Positions 23,461-36,127 of a DNA stretch of 64,000 bases are shown here, piece after piece. Below the pieces are notes generated by a model that made no database searches, was not told where the DNA came from, and saw only the letters and a program-made list of their open reading frames with translations. Numbering within the stretch: position 1 is the first letter of the stretch; each line of letters begins with the position of its first letter. Position numbers and translations under genes: made by a program. The DNA comes from Ypsolopha sequella (taxonomy: Eukaryota; Arthropoda; Insecta; Lepidoptera; Ypsolophidae): NCBI GenBank assembly GCA_934047225.1, contig OW203989.1, positions 6,609,977 through 6,673,976 on the forward strand, given 5' to 3'.

Positions 23461-24517
23461 TATTAATCTTATAAGGAAATACTACAAGCCACACAATAAA
23501 ACCGCTAAATCTCTAAATATTAATTAATAGAATGGGTAATATAATAAATAACCCAAATCTGTCATTAAATCTCATATATTTTAGAAGACTGATACAACAA
23601 CTGATTTACTTGTCTAAAGATTAAAAAAAATATCCATTTTAATTATAACCTAATCTGAATTTATACGAGTATGTGCAAATATTACTTGTTAACATTCTTT
23701 TTTTTAATATATAAAATTGATCAGTGACTACGTGGTTTTTAAATATTTTACCTGGTCGGTATGTTTCTTGAATTTCAAGTAGAACCTCTATAAAGATACG
23801 TATATCAAACTAAACATGTGTACCTGTGATGAACTTTTCTGTATCCTTCCAAAAATTACACGAAGTCAAAACAAGCTTAGCAACTTGGGAAATCCAACTA
23901 TAAACAAGTTTTTCCGAAAACCAGATGTAAATACAGAAGTTCACAGAACTGAAAAAAACACATAATGTTTTCGAAGATATGAGACATGTTTTGACGATCA
24001 CAGAAACATAATTTGAAACTAAAAATAATGCCAAAGAGATCTCCGTTTGTAATGTGGATCTTCATAACAAAGATTTATAGAAATATTTTTTGGATATTTG
24101 TCCATCTTTTAACTGCAAGATTTTTTCAATATTGTGTAATTTTTTTTATGTTAAGTTTTAGTTTGATTATCACTTAGGATGTTGATAAGGCTCATATGTT
24201 ATGTCTACCTTGCTCACTCGCGCTCGACTCTACATAAGTTCTACCTGCACCTTCACATCGCGTTATCCAAATGCCTATTTCACCAAAAAAGCATTTTATT
24301 TTGATTCAACTATGCAAATGTAGTAGTAGAATTTATAGTAGTTTATGTTGCATGTAATGTAGTAATGTAGTGAATATTTAATTATTTAATTAATCTAAGA
24401 TAATTTGTTAGCTTTAAGTTGTGTTCCAAATTTGCAACACCTATAAAATAGGCATCTAAGTCATAAGTACGAACAAACATTTATAAGATCTGTATACACT
24501 TAGATTGCAATAAACGT
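23461..24517. other. AT-rich stretch without recognised feature
   Basis: No coding region or repeat was recognised. Confidence 0.4.
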
Positions 24518-24545
24518 TTGAGTTTGAGTTTGAGTTTGAGTTTGC
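24518..24545 (+). repeat. tttgag microsatellite
   Basis: Four to five tandem copies of gagttt. Confidence 0.85.
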
Positions 24546-24936
24546 ATGGTTTGGTTCCTTTACAGCAGCATATGAACAAACTTACTTATTCGTGTAGCGA
24601 ACAAACTCAAACAACTTCGGAACATCTTTAGAAGCCTCAAAACTCCCAGTTCAGACATAAGACTACAATATTTAAGCCATGTCTACACAAAGTTTCAAAT
24701 TATCCCCTCTAGGAACCCCTAAATGTCGAAGTTCCCAACTTAAGCCGGTAAACTACAGACAATACAGAATTTATAGGCAAACAATTTGAATGTTTTCCTT
24801 TGGGGAGTTGCAGTTTATTTAACTGATAGATTTGGCAGTCTAGGTAAAGTTAGAGGTCGGATAATAAACCTAAATAAATAAAAACTTTATTGTATTGTGA
24901 TCTACCCCTTTGGCTGACAGACGTGATGTATTAATC

Positions 24937-25291
24937 GGGGTTCGGGGTTATGGCTTTTTAAGACTGTAAAAATTAAAATTTCTGAACAAAATAAATACCA
25001 CTTGTTACATTACAAGATGAAGTACAGGTTCACTAAAAAAAATCTTGGCGCTAATGTATAGTAACTTCAGAAAAAAAACAGGATTTTCAAGTTCAGGTTA
25101 CACCCGTAGCGCCGCAATGCTATTCAAGAGATTTTCTTGAAATTCCTGTTTTTTTTTCTGAAGTTACTATACATTAGTGCCACGATTTTTTTTTAATGAA
25201 CTCCACTTCATCTTGTAAGGTAACAAGTGGTATTTATTTTGTTCAGAAATTTCAATTTTTACGGTCTTAAAAAGCCATAACCCCGAACCCC
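24937..25291. repeat. 355-bp fold-back MITE
   Basis: The left end ggggttcggggttatggctt and the right end ccataaccccgaacccc are near-perfect inverses. The mirror continues through gaacaaaataaatacca and gaagttactatacattag. Only about 60 bp in the centre is unpaired. The superfamily is not assigned. Confidence 0.85.
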
Positions 25292-25649
25292 AAATCTCGG
25301 AACGCTGACCCATAGACAAAAATATTAATTGTCATGTCATGCAACACATCAGCTAGACAACAAGTAGTCGCTAAAATGCTTTCTTTTCGTTTTTGAACGG
25401 TATCCCTAAAATATATACCGGGTATAAATAGACTGCTATTATAAATGAAACCACGTACAGTACCCGGCAGTAAATAATGAACATCGGCTATCTTCGGCTT
25501 CATAGAGCGCAGTCTCAGAGAGAGATGACGCTACGATACGATGTGCATTATATATTTCCGGGACCTGTACTGAGCATACGGAACAACTTTTCTAAAGCTA
25601 CATGTTGCCTCGAATGTTGCCCGAATGTTGCCCAGACAAAATATTCAGT

Positions 25650-25914
25650 AGATTATTATTATTAAATGTGATTTTATTACATCCCAACGTGATGGGTGGT
25701 GAACCCTACCGCCGTTCTTCGTGCACAAATACACTATTTTTAAGGCATGCAGATTTCCTCACGACGTTTTCCTTCACCGTTCAGCAAGTGATAAGTAAGA
25801 ACAAATACTATGCACTTAAATTCCGAAAAACTCATTACTGCATGCCCGACCGGGGATCGAACCTGGATCTCAAGATTAAGAGGCTAGCGTTCTACCCCTG
25901 AGCTACCGCTGCCG
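25650..25914 (-). repeat. tRNA-Lys-derived SINE
   Basis: On the minus strand the head reads gcggtagctcaggggtagaa (A box), then cctcttaatcttgag and ccaggttcgatcc (B box). The anticodon loop ctcttaa reads CTT, which is Lys. The body continues to cacccatcacgttgggat and ends in a TAA-rich tail. It matches 39702-39930 in head and body. Confidence 0.85.
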
Positions 25915-25983
25915 CTATAGACGTTTTATATAGGTACATAAGACATCAACGCAGCTCCAAGTTGTCACATACATAGTTATATA

Positions 25984-26245
25984 CAAGGTGACTTTTTGAC
26001 CATCGTCCAAATTCATACTGGTGGCTTGGTAAGTGATCAGTATCATTGATCAATAACAATTTTTGTAAAATTCGTAAAATGAAATTTCGACTTCCCATAG
26101 TGATTTACTCGTAACTGGAAGTGAATTTCTATGGGAAGCCGAAATTTAATTTTACAAATTTCACAAAAATTGTTATTGATCCAAGATACTGATCACTTAT
26201 CAAGCCTCCAGTATGAATTTGGACGATGATCAAAAAGTCACCTTG
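25984..26245. repeat. GGTGAC-family MITE, best copy
   Basis: It begins caaggtgactttttga, ends tcaaaaagtcaccttg, and is flanked by TA on both sides. The two arms mirror each other along almost the whole length around a centre near 26115. This makes it the reference copy for 785-1040, 17200-17677 and 17680-17910. Confidence 0.85.
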
Positions 26246-26460
26246 TATATTGATTTACATCGGATGTAAGTGGTCAAGTATTCTTTAAATTAATTCACAT
26301 AGTCTACTGCTCATACTGAATGAAATATACGGAGAGAAGGGAAATAGGTCCTGCCTGTCTGTAAATTTAAAGGAGATTTTAAAAATGAGTAGGGAAATCA
26401 TATCCGCAGGAAATTTTTCGTTACGGCCCGAAAGAACATGTAGTGATTAGAACAGAATAA

Positions 26461-26764
26461 AACCGGCCGAGTGCGAGTCGGACTCGAGCACGAAGGGTTC
26501 CGTACCATTATCTATAAAAACGGCAAAAAAACATGTCTGTTGTATGGGAGCCCCCTTAAATATTTATTTTATTCTGTTTTTTAGTTTTTGTTGTTATAGC
26601 GGCAACAGAAATACATCATCTGTGAAAATTTCAACTGTCTAACTATCACGGTTCATGAGATACAGCCTGGTGACAGACGGACAGACAGACAGACAGGCAG
26701 TTGGACGGCGGAGTCTTAGTAATAGGGTCCCGTTGGTTACTCTTTGGATACGGAACACTAAAAA
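26461..26764 (+). repeat. Dispersed gtgcgagtcggactcg repeat
   Basis: It has the start ccgagtgcgagtcggactcg, then gggttccgtaccatt, a conserved core (ttatagcggcaacagaaat, gtgaaaatttcaactgtc), an acagacggacag tract and the end ggatacggaacacta. It is close to 38452-38720. Confidence 0.9.
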
Positions 26765-26799
26765 TGAATGCATCGGTGGTTTGGGCTTATAGAGAGGAC

Positions 26800-27005
26800 A
26801 AATTAAAGTAGAGTAAGCTCGACAGACCGACCAAATTGGCGATTTACTGAAATAGGGCAAAGTCAAAGGTACGCGGAATAGAAGAGCGTTTATGACTAAA
26901 GCGAAAGTTGTGTGTCAGGATCGTAGCAGATGGAAATGGCAATCCAGCGTGGTAATTTCGCCAGCATACTGGGCACCTTACCGCGGAGCAGCGATATGGA
27001 TGAAG
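26800..27005 (+). pseudogene. LINE ORF2 C-terminal remnant
   Basis: On the plus strand GKVKGTRNRRAFMTKAK and then VVCQDRSRWKWQSSV can be read from about 26856. This resembles the segment downstream of the VERMNE block in insect LINE ORF2 proteins (the …KGTRNRRACM…DRxxWR pattern), so it may belong to the same family as the piece at 17230-17545. There is no intact frame beyond it. Confidence 0.55.
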
Positions 27006-27049
27006 TTTCTTGTAAAATTTTTCATTCATTATATATATTTTTAGGACGT

Positions 27050-27240
27050 ATTAAATTTTTATTTACAAGAAACTTAAATTACATAAACGATACTAAACTA
27101 TAAATAATATTTAAAATAAACACTAAAAACAAAGAAAAGATGTATGTAAATAATTGTTTTTTTAAATATTTTAATATTTTTCTATTTTTCTATTTTTCTA
27201 TTCACCCGATGACGACCCTACTGAGGGGTCGAAATATAGC
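27050..27240. repeat. Relative of the 16730-16950 repeat
   Basis: The stretch aaacttaaattacataaacg…aaaataaacactaaaaac…gatgacgaccc…gggtcgaaatata parallels 16730-16900. Confidence 0.45.
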
Positions 27241-27410
27241 GCTTCAATCCAATCCAACCCAATCCAATCCAATCCATCAGCCAATATCGGTCCACTGCTG
27301 GACATAAGCCTCTCCAAGGGCACGCCACATTTTTCTATCCTCGGCCATCCTAATCCAGCCACAATTTTTTTAGATCGTCAGTCCAGCGAGCTGGCGGGCG
27401 TCCTACATAT
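27241..27410 (-). pseudogene. LINE ORF2 3' end with (GGATT)n tail
   Basis: On the minus strand the reading GRPPARWTDDLKKIVAG, then the 3' segment ggcttatgtccagcagtgga ending in gctgatgg, identifies the carboxy end and 3' terminus of a LINE. A run of ggatt units (27246-27285) forms the tail. The frame shifts between these two parts, so it is a fossil. Confidence 0.75.
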
Positions 27411-28598
27411 AGCGCTTAAAATCATTTAATTAAGTTTTTATATATTATGTGGAATTGAAACATATAAAAAAGGCCCTTAAACGGTATTTTATAAAAAATA
27501 TTTTATGTTAATTAAGTTTTGTTAAAAATGTGTTTGTTTGTTAAATTTAATTTGTTAATTAAATTTAATTGTTTATCCTTAAAAATCGATAGAAGTGACA
27601 GTTAAAGTACTAAATATGTAAATTATATTATAACTAAATATATTTTCGTCGTCACTTGTAAGGAACTATAGTTCCTTACAACTATATCCTAACCTTTCAA
27701 AAGAAAGAGGAAATTAGCATATTTTTGTAAAAATAACTTTCCATACGAAAACTGACAATAAATTGAATTCGACATGTTTATTTTGATAGAACATAAATAG
27801 ACTAACTTTCAGTACCATCAAACTATTGAACTAAAAATGCCAATTGAAAGTTATTTTTTAATTATATATTATGTGGCCAGACCCTTAAAAGGGTAAAATT
27901 AAACAAATAGCCATATCTAATGCCCATCTATTAGATATTCAGATAACCAATGAACGGTTGCACAATCTTCGAAGCGCAAGACTCATTATAATTAAGAGCT
28001 GTTCTTCCGCTGTGATCGATCCACTTAGATCAGTCCGCCGATAGCCAGCGATGCGCCGGCGCAGGTTAGGGTTCTATCTGATAGATAAACCCTAATGGGA
28101 CCTCATCTCAGTTGTATGTATAGCTTCGTTCGTTTGTCTCATTGATTGAATTTTGATTGAAAAACAATTGTACCTTGACCTTTTTGGCAAAGTTACTTTG
28201 TTATTTTATTTTTTTGAACATTTGTTTACTTATAATTTGTTTCTGATTGATTTCTAGTTTGTAATGCACTTAAAGCTTAAGATTGATTGAGCTATTTCCA
28301 CTCAGTACCTATACGGAAATTCTCTAAAATTGAACGAAAATTTTAATATCCATTTATAGAGAGGTGACTTAATGAAATTACCGTTAGCTGGCGGATAAAA
28401 GCACTAAATTTGGTATGAAGGTACCTTAAAGCACACTAGTAAATGTGAGCCTAGGATTCCTTTGAAATTCCAAAAAATTACTAGCACTAAATCCAAAATG
28501 GCCGGCAAATACGATAAATTAAGCTATGGATTCGACAAATCCTATTTATTTGTTGTACTCGTAAGCATAAAGAGAATGTTTTTTTTTTTTTCTATATT
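27411..28598. other. AT-rich stretch without recognised gene
   Basis: Nothing recognised except a small hairpin at 28067-28094 (ttagggtt against aaaccctaa). Confidence 0.4.
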
Positions 28599-28726
28599 AT
28601 ATTAGGTCTTTACATATAAAATTGCTGTTTTCTATAAAGAATTTGAAGGAAACCCAATTTTCAGTACCAACATTTTTGCATTTTTTTTAGGAATGACAAA
28701 TCCAAATTATGTTATTTCTTTTGAGA
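28599..28726 (+). repeat. Dispersed repeat, copy 2 of 2
   Basis: Same sequence as 607-730, same orientation. Confidence 0.75.
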
Positions 28727-30690
28727 CAACAACAACACTAATTTAATTTTTGAAAAGTGTCACCTTAAAAAGTTATTACGAATCTTATCAAATGGATGGC
28801 ATTTAGGAAGAACTGTTTTTGAAATTTTAATTTTGGCTATGAAACTGACGATAAAAACAAAATTTAATACGTAGATGTAAAACCTTGAAATCAACTTTCA
28901 AACAAAAAACAAATAATGGAAGCAGCTATTGAATTACAGGAATTATGAACTCATGAATCTGTAAGAAAATTTCGACAATTTCATATGTAAAGACAAACAG
29001 TGGGATATTTTTATGTCAATACTAAAGCACTGAGGGAACCCATAAATGGAACACAGATTATTTTGCATGGCCCAGCGCAATAAGCTTTGGGAAAACCACA
29101 GATTAAATGTTCTGAGGGGAAAACTCAAGACAATACTATAAAGACGTCCAATTTCCCGCGGAATTCCGTTATGAGAGAATCCAGGCCTTCCGCGTATGGT
29201 AACGATGGTGGTACCATACAACCATGTAGGGGACATTGTTATGAGGGTAACAATCGAAGCATACTGTAAAACAGTCATAAATCTAGCAAGATAACGAGGT
29301 GACCGTTCTGAGACCGCATTCTCTAGCGAATTGTGTAAATTTTGATTACTTATTTCATTTCGTTGAGGGCAACATTAATCATTTTTAACCATTTCCTACA
29401 AATATTAAGGAGTTTTTTTTTTTAATGATTTACCACGGAGTACACTATCAATGTGTATTCTCTCTTGCTTAAAATGAATAATAATTATTTAATTTTTTTT
29501 ACTTTTGTTTAGGGTTTGATATCACAGTGTTTAAAATTTAAATTCCCGTAATTAAACTACTTTTTTACTTCAGTACAGTGTACAGTACACTGTGTCACAA
29601 TTGTAAATATAAATAAATTGAATTGAAAATTTAATAAACACTTAAGAATTACATAACTAAAGGGGTTAAAAAGAACAAAAATAATCAAAAAAGAAAATTG
29701 CCTCTAGATCACTGCCCTGCGGGAGAGTGCCCAAAATACTTGCCACATTACCTCTCTGTATGGCAAGAATTTATATTATAATAATGAAATACAAAATTAA
29801 TGTAAGCTTTTGAAACGTAAGTAAACGGACTAAAAGCACTTAGCTTCCGCTACAGTCGTTGTAACTTTTATATTGAGTGCGAAGGTAATTAAAACAAGTC
29901 TTCCAAAGATTTTACCTAGATTTCCTAGAAATTCTTCTTCGAGTCACCGGAATTTCAAAAACGCAGATATAGCAACACTAAATTTTCCTGCACATCCCAG
30001 GCATGTGAGTAATGCTATTCGGAAAAGGCTTAGAGAAAACGTAAATGTTTTCCACAAGCTTTTAAGACATGAAAAACACCTAATCAACCGCAATAGGGAC
30101 TATTTTCGGTCATATTGTGGGTCTAGAAATCTCAGTTGTAAAGAAAAGGTAAACAATGTGAAGTGAATGGTCACAACTAGCGAAGAATGTCATCGACAGT
30201 TACCGTAGCCGCTATCTAGTAAACACACACACGTCTATGCAAATATTTGTAGACGACTCTTTACTACTGACCAAAGACGAAATAGTTTGGACCTGTATTA
30301 AACTATTAGCACACGGACACCAATAAACATTATAGTTGCATACTGAGAATACACGAATAGAGATAAACGATATACTATGTATTAGTCAGGTTGCGCCTGA
30401 CTAGTTTCCCTGTAATCGTACAGTTTCTTCGGAGGCAAACAGGATTACGCGACGGTTCTCCGCTTTGTACATAATAATGTTTTAGAATAACTTGGTTTTT
30501 AAACCTTTGTAGCTAAATAACTTTTTTCTTCTGTGGATGGGTACTGTAGGCATTTTTTCAATTCATTATACGAGGGCGGGATGAAAAGTAATTACACCTA
30601 AAACAGCTTTCATTTCATCTAAAATCTCTCCTCCCTTCAATCCTCTTAAGCCTGTACCTGAGCCTAGAGTATGACCAACTCCAGTCTATC
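28727..30690. other. Unassigned stretch with overlapping open frames
   Basis: Open stretches at 28943-29278 (minus), 29087-29269 (plus) and 29873-30166 (plus, basic) are longer than expected here but show no recognisable domain or splice framework. The 29040-29290 part is GC-richer than its surroundings. Confidence 0.3.
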
Positions 30691-31154
30691 AAGGATTCGT
30701 TTGAAGAAATTCGGACTCTCCTTGTATTGAAAAAAATATATTTGGTTTATTAATCTTTTCTCTAGGGATCTTACGTATAAACAATGTTTTAAGATTTATA
30801 CTTTTGTCAAAAAAAATGTTTTGCACCCTCTTTTTTTTTTGGCTTTCAAACGTTCGCTTCAAGAACGCGGTTAAGAGATCAACTTGATTTTTTTTTCATA
30901 AAATAGGTAATAGAAATATGAAGGTATATCACCTAAATTCAATATTTTTTTCCCTACAAAATATTTCAGTATTAGCTAAAAACACATCAATTTGTTGTTT
31001 CGCTGCGTGATCAATAGTATTACGCGTCCAAGAAAAAGAGGCCAAAGAGCCAACATATAATCGCCTCTATGAAAAGCAAATAAAGTCTTTGCCGTAGGAC
31101 TTATTGTGCTGGACGGGTAATAAAAAAAGTTGCTAGGGTATGTCATCTTCTTAA
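30691..31154 (+). repeat. Short form of the composite repeat
   Basis: Its first half (to about 30926) matches 3211-3507 and its second half (from about 30940) matches 7272-7487, joined with only about 15 bp between. It is therefore either an internally deleted form of the 3211-7487 element or its undisturbed ancestor. Confidence 0.8.
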
Positions 31155-32671
31155 CTCTATTTTATCCATGTTGTAAAAAATCCACAACTACATTTTTTAA
31201 AATGACTGTCGCCTAAAAAGTGACAGCAAAATGGGCGGGAAAAATTTATCACTGGCTGCCAGTAAACCAATGAGTTGATAAGTAAAAAGTTTTTATATAG
31301 CCACAGAACAATAAATATTCTTCCCGGCTTACCAATTATCACCCCGCCTACGTACCACCGAAAATTACTCCAACATAAAAAACAACATAAACCTAACTGT
31401 TAAAAGTAGTACATTTTAGTGTATAAATCATAATAAATGTTACATCATCTAACTAATAGCACAAACATACATTTTCCGAGATCATGATAATTTGCCGCGA
31501 CTGTCATGTGTTTCTTAACCGACGTCGCGTCCCCGGAACCAGAAAATCGTTTAAGGTAACAGGAGTAGCACAAGCATTCTGTGATGAGCACTTCTCATAT
31601 ACATCAAGTGTCTATCGTGACACGTGACACGAGCTGCTTTACAACATCGTTAGTGCACGGACGCTCCGTTATTCGTGAAATAAATCTTTGCCTTTATGGC
31701 GTTTTTCATCGTAACTGAATAGTTTTATTGCGCAGACGCATGGAGCTGTGGCCGTTCGTCTTTGGTAATTCATTTACCTAGTTTGGAGAGTTGGAGATAG
31801 TTAAATAAGTATTTAATTATTTTCTAAATGTGAGTGGTCATAAATACGTGCATTTCTGGGTGACTTTTAATTCAGCCGCTATCCGGTATGAAAACCTTAA
31901 TACTCGAGTTAATAGAATTAATTTGTAGTAAAAGTTGTTACCATATACAGTCAGCTGCAGTTCAAGCTTTTTATTTGTAAACGATTTTACGTCTATGATG
32001 CCTCTATAAGATCTACCACAATGCCACCTATTGGTATGTCATGCTGAGCGTACATATATGTATGTATATAACATTATATGGGCATATAGCGTATATCTTT
32101 CACATGGGGTGTTCACTGAAACAATTTTAACATGAACACATTACAACCTACTATACCCTGTTACAGAATATTTCAGGGTTTATTTGACCTATACTCGAAG
32201 ATGTTCATATTAGTCGATAGATATATTGTTTTTTACTTGATATCATAACAAAGCTTATAGCAAGTCTTTATAAAGCTTCCAAAAAAAAATCTTTATCGTA
32301 GAACAATTCACAGTTCTGTCCGAGTATACGTCATACACAGCGTACGGGTTAAGGTACATTGTTACCTTTTAAAAGAGACTTTTTCATTGATTTTTTTAAT
32401 CCTAATATTAGTTACTTACAAACAACTAATCTAAAAAGTAAGCCAATACTTTAATTAAATAAAGAGATAAAAAATACAAAACAGGAGAAAATTATGTCAT
32501 GAAGACAAAAAAATGTATTTTGTCTACCTGTCCCATATAGTCCATCTGCTTTTACAGTAATTTTATCTATTAACTAATTAACGTTAAGTCTAGAAAAATC
32601 ATTTAACACAAGTTAGGAAATTATACTAACTACTATTATGACAAAGATCACTATTATAACCCCATGCTTTG
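31155..32671. other. Stretch without recognised feature
   Basis: GC is somewhat higher at 31480-31760 but no coding signature was recognised. Confidence 0.35.
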
Positions 32672-32679
32672 CTGATAAC

Positions 32680-33187
32680 TAGACATCGGATTTTATGCAT
32701 TTGCATATTTGCATATGCAAATGCATATAACTCTCTAATTACGGCATATTTTAGCCTTTTTTCCCAATCGTGCATATTTCGTTTAGTAGCGGGAGGTACG
32801 TATAGGGACATAGGTGACGAACACGTGTAGGGCGCGAGTGCAAACTGACTGACCAGTGCGTACGTTTTGTCCAATGACGTCAGTTTATGTAGAGATGTCG
32901 TTTTCGGCGTACAAATTGCTACTGGGTGACAAACGTCACAAAACTGAACTCGAAAATTTGGAAAAATACTTAATTGTATATTGTCACAAAAACTATGCAT
33001 AATTTTAAGCATATCTCGCTGTTTTTGTACCGTCTTTAATTAAACTGTATAATAATATGTGTTTTGATTTTGCATTGTGCATATTTTGGGCATATCAACA
33101 GTTTTTAGTGCATATTTCGGCCTTTTTAGTGCATATTTGTCGCATGCATATTTTGGCACTTTGTTAGTGCATATAATCCGATGTCTA
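32680..33187. mobile_element. Non-autonomous hAT element, 508 bp
   Basis: The ends are tagacatcggattttatgca and (reverse complement) tagacatcggattatatgca. The flanks ctgataac (32672-32679) and ctgatgac (33188-33195) form an 8-bp duplication with one difference. The motif gcatatttt/c, often followed by ggc, recurs many times inside both ends. There is no transposase. Confidence 0.85.
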
Positions 33188-33940
33188 CTGATGACACTGA
33201 TGCTATTCCCCATAGTTGTTCCAGATAAAAAACTTCAAAATTGCGTTAGCGTAAAATAGCTTCTCTACTGCTACCATTTAAAGATCAAGGAGATATAATA
33301 TTTGATACAAAGCAAACGTCTGCAACTGCATTGGTATACCCGATGTCAGTCATACTTTATATTCCCACCCATTTGTATGTACCCGACAGTATTCGCGTGT
33401 TAGCTCCTATCGAATAAATAATGGGCATTGTTATTTCAGTCTGCTACTATAAATAGACCTTCGTTTGAGGATCATTGGTTGGACGAATGACACATTGTAC
33501 ATGTGTGACTCTCTAACCATGAGTACAAAGTCGGGCCAATGCCACTGATGCAAGATTTCCCAGAATCCAGACCTCACGCGATATTTTGTTCACTGAAGTT
33601 AAACAACCAATTTGGTGGACAAACGATGACTATTGTATTGTTAGATTGTAGACGTCGAGTTTTATGAGCAGCTGACACGAAGTTTCAAGTGTAAATGAGT
33701 GATTTCTACAAATATAATCAATACTTTCACGACAGTCAGTTAACGACAAAACAGTTTATCATTTGGCTTGTTACAGGGGCGCGAGGTTTTTTAATTTGAT
33801 GACACCGAGTAAATAAAAAAAAATTGGGTGCATGAAAGAAGCTCCCCGAATGGCGGAAACCACAGAAATGTATCTTTGGCGGTAACTGAGATACAACCAC
33901 TGTTTTCTGCAAATAGGCCTTGCGCACCCTGGCCAGTTAA

Positions 33941-34583
33941 GGCGATGTGTAAAAGTTTTAGCGTCCCTTTTACTCCATATGCGAAAAATCCTCAGTGCGA
34001 GAGATTCGAGGAAAAGCAGCAAAAAGTCGGTTTTTTATTAATATAAAATATACTAAAGTTGCTATCAAAATTTCGTTTAACCTGTCCCCTATTCTGTATC
34101 TTAAGTTGCCAACTGGACAGGGTGCCTATCGTCAAAAACATAGATAAAAACTAAACTTTCAAAATTGCTTTTAGTGGGCATTGAACTATTTACGAACTGT
34201 GTCGTCACTTCAAGTGCGAACATGCCCTTGGACAATCGGAATTCGATAGTATATCTATGTTTTTGATGATAGACACCCAGTCCAGAAGGCAACTAGAGAT
34301 ACATAACAGGCCCGCAGGTCTTAGATACTGTTACAAACCCATCTAATAAAATATAGTTGCAGTCCATATGTTATTCCAAATTTTCAAACCAGGAGAATTG
34401 GTGTCGAGAAAGACCTAATTTCAATGAATATTTGTATCGAGCCGAATTTCTCCAATCGCGTTTCTGTTTAACAGATCCCTAGAAAAAGATTCCAAAAATA
34501 ATATACTTTTTATCAAAATAATACCGTCTTCACTGAAGAAGATATGAAAGTTCTAAAAGTGTCGATTCTTTTTCCGTAGCGCC
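33941..34583 (+). mobile_element. TTAA-flanked element (family B) with nested insertion
   Basis: It is flanked by TTAA (33937-33940 and 34584-34587). It is collinear with 22971-23388 on both sides of an extra block at about 34082-34318. A short palindrome with further cgccttaagg words follows at 34584-34640. Confidence 0.8.
34082..34318. repeat. MITE nested inside family B element
   Basis: The ends mirror each other for about 60 bp (gtatcttaagttgcc…ctggac…catagata against its inverse …ggcaactagagatac). The same position in the paralogue near 23122 has no such block, which shows that it is an insertion. Confidence 0.8.
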
Positions 34584-34587
34584 TTAA

Positions 34588-35514
34588 GGCCTTACTTTCC
34601 ATAAAAAGCCTTAAGGTCTTAAGGCGCTACCGTAATAATATTGGCACATTTCAAAGTCCTGTAACTACTTTCTAGAAGAAGCTATAAATTTGATAAATTA
34701 GTATAACATTTTTGGTACCTTTTACTAGATTTCTGTTGAACAGAAACGTGATCGAAACACATTTGCTTGATATAAATAATTATTGAAATGAGGTCTTCAA
34801 CCACACTTTTCCCTCGTTTGATGAATAGGAATCATATGTAAAGAACTAATCATATTTTATAAGATGGGTTTTAACAATATTTAGATTTTGATTAAAGGAA
34901 ATTTGGATAATTATTTGAGTACCTTTTTATTTATTTATTTATTTATTACTTATTTTAGAAAACTAGCGACTATTTTAATAACAATAGTAAAACACTTAAA
35001 TTAACTCTAGCTAGTCATTTAAAGTTTCCACAGATAGACTTAGACTAGATCATACTTAATCAAACCATGACAAGTTATAAACAGATTAAAAGGAGGTTAA
35101 TTAAATACACAAGAAATAGCTCTTATTCAAAGAATGTGTTAGTAAGAAGACGTCTCACCGAAGTGATACTGCTATGGAATAAGTCCATAACATTAACATT
35201 TTGAGATAAACAATTAAAAGCTTTACAGGTTCGCCAAATATAAGAATTTTGTTTATAGTTAGTTCTTACTGTAGGCAAGAAGAAAGTTTTACAAAGTTTT
35301 ACTTTTTATATTATTAAAATTACCACTTTTTCCCTTTTGCCGTGAATCCAACGCCCCTCTCGCTCGCACTGCGTTTTTTTCCGCTTGGAGTGACAGTGAC
35401 TGTTGAAAAATTTACATATAGGATAATATTTTTACTACGGAACTTACTACTTTTGCAGTGCTATTTTTATAATATTCGCCTCACCATATAGTAATTCTGT
35501 TAAAACTATTGAGG
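34588..35514. other. AT-rich stretch without recognised gene
   Basis: Contains a ttta microsatellite at 34927-34950; otherwise nothing recognised. Confidence 0.4.
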
Positions 35515-35635
35515 GTCGCCTCGCTCCGCTCCGCTTCGCTCAGCTCCCCATATGTATTTACATGTGAACCTAACACGCTCCTCCTCGCTTCGCTCGTTGT
35601 CGCACCTATTGTTCCCTTTTTGGTGAAAGACTATC
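35515..35635 (-). repeat. Fragment of the AACTAGT-type fold-back
   Basis: The stretch ctccgcttcgctcagctccc…acatgtgaac…cgctcctcctcgcttcgct is the inverse of 15985-16090. Confidence 0.75.
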
Positions 35636-36127
35636 GATTTGGGCTGTTTAGAAAATGACGTTGTCATTTTACAATTTATCTTCGAAAATCAAAAAGCAGC
35701 GGGCATTTTACAATTTGCAAAATGGGAAATCGCAAAACAGCGAGCTTTTAGAAACCGACGACGCCGTTTGTAAACTGCCGATTTATACAATTTGCCTGCC
35801 ACATATACAAAACGATACAAGCGTTCGTGCGGAAAACTGTTCGTTATGCATGCACCCCACAGCGGCACGCATGACCTCTAAACCCACGGGTCGCATGCCG
35901 TAATATCTGATAGCCATGTCTTCTCCTACCTCCATGGTCGAGATATGATCGCTACTGACTGACAACCTCGTTGGTGCAGTGCTGAGTTGTCCATCGCTCA
36001 AGCTTGGTACCTACGTAATTAGTGTTGGGAATCTACTCTAGATACTAAACATGGTTTTTGCTGTATTTATGACAGAAACAAATTTCTATGTTTGAACACT
36101 TGGCGATTTATCCATCGCAAGGAGATA
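35636..36127. other. Unassigned stretch
   Basis: An ATG-initiated open stretch at 35655-35903 contains repeated tttacaattt words and no known domain. Confidence 0.3.

Noticed and set aside
28943..29278. 111-codon minus-strand protein
   Set aside because: No recognisable domain, no ATG-splice framework, and an overlapping open frame on the other strand; not enough to call a gene.
32626..33012. 128-codon minus-strand protein
   Set aside because: It spans most of the hAT MITE at 32680-33187 and is explained by that element's repeated motifs.
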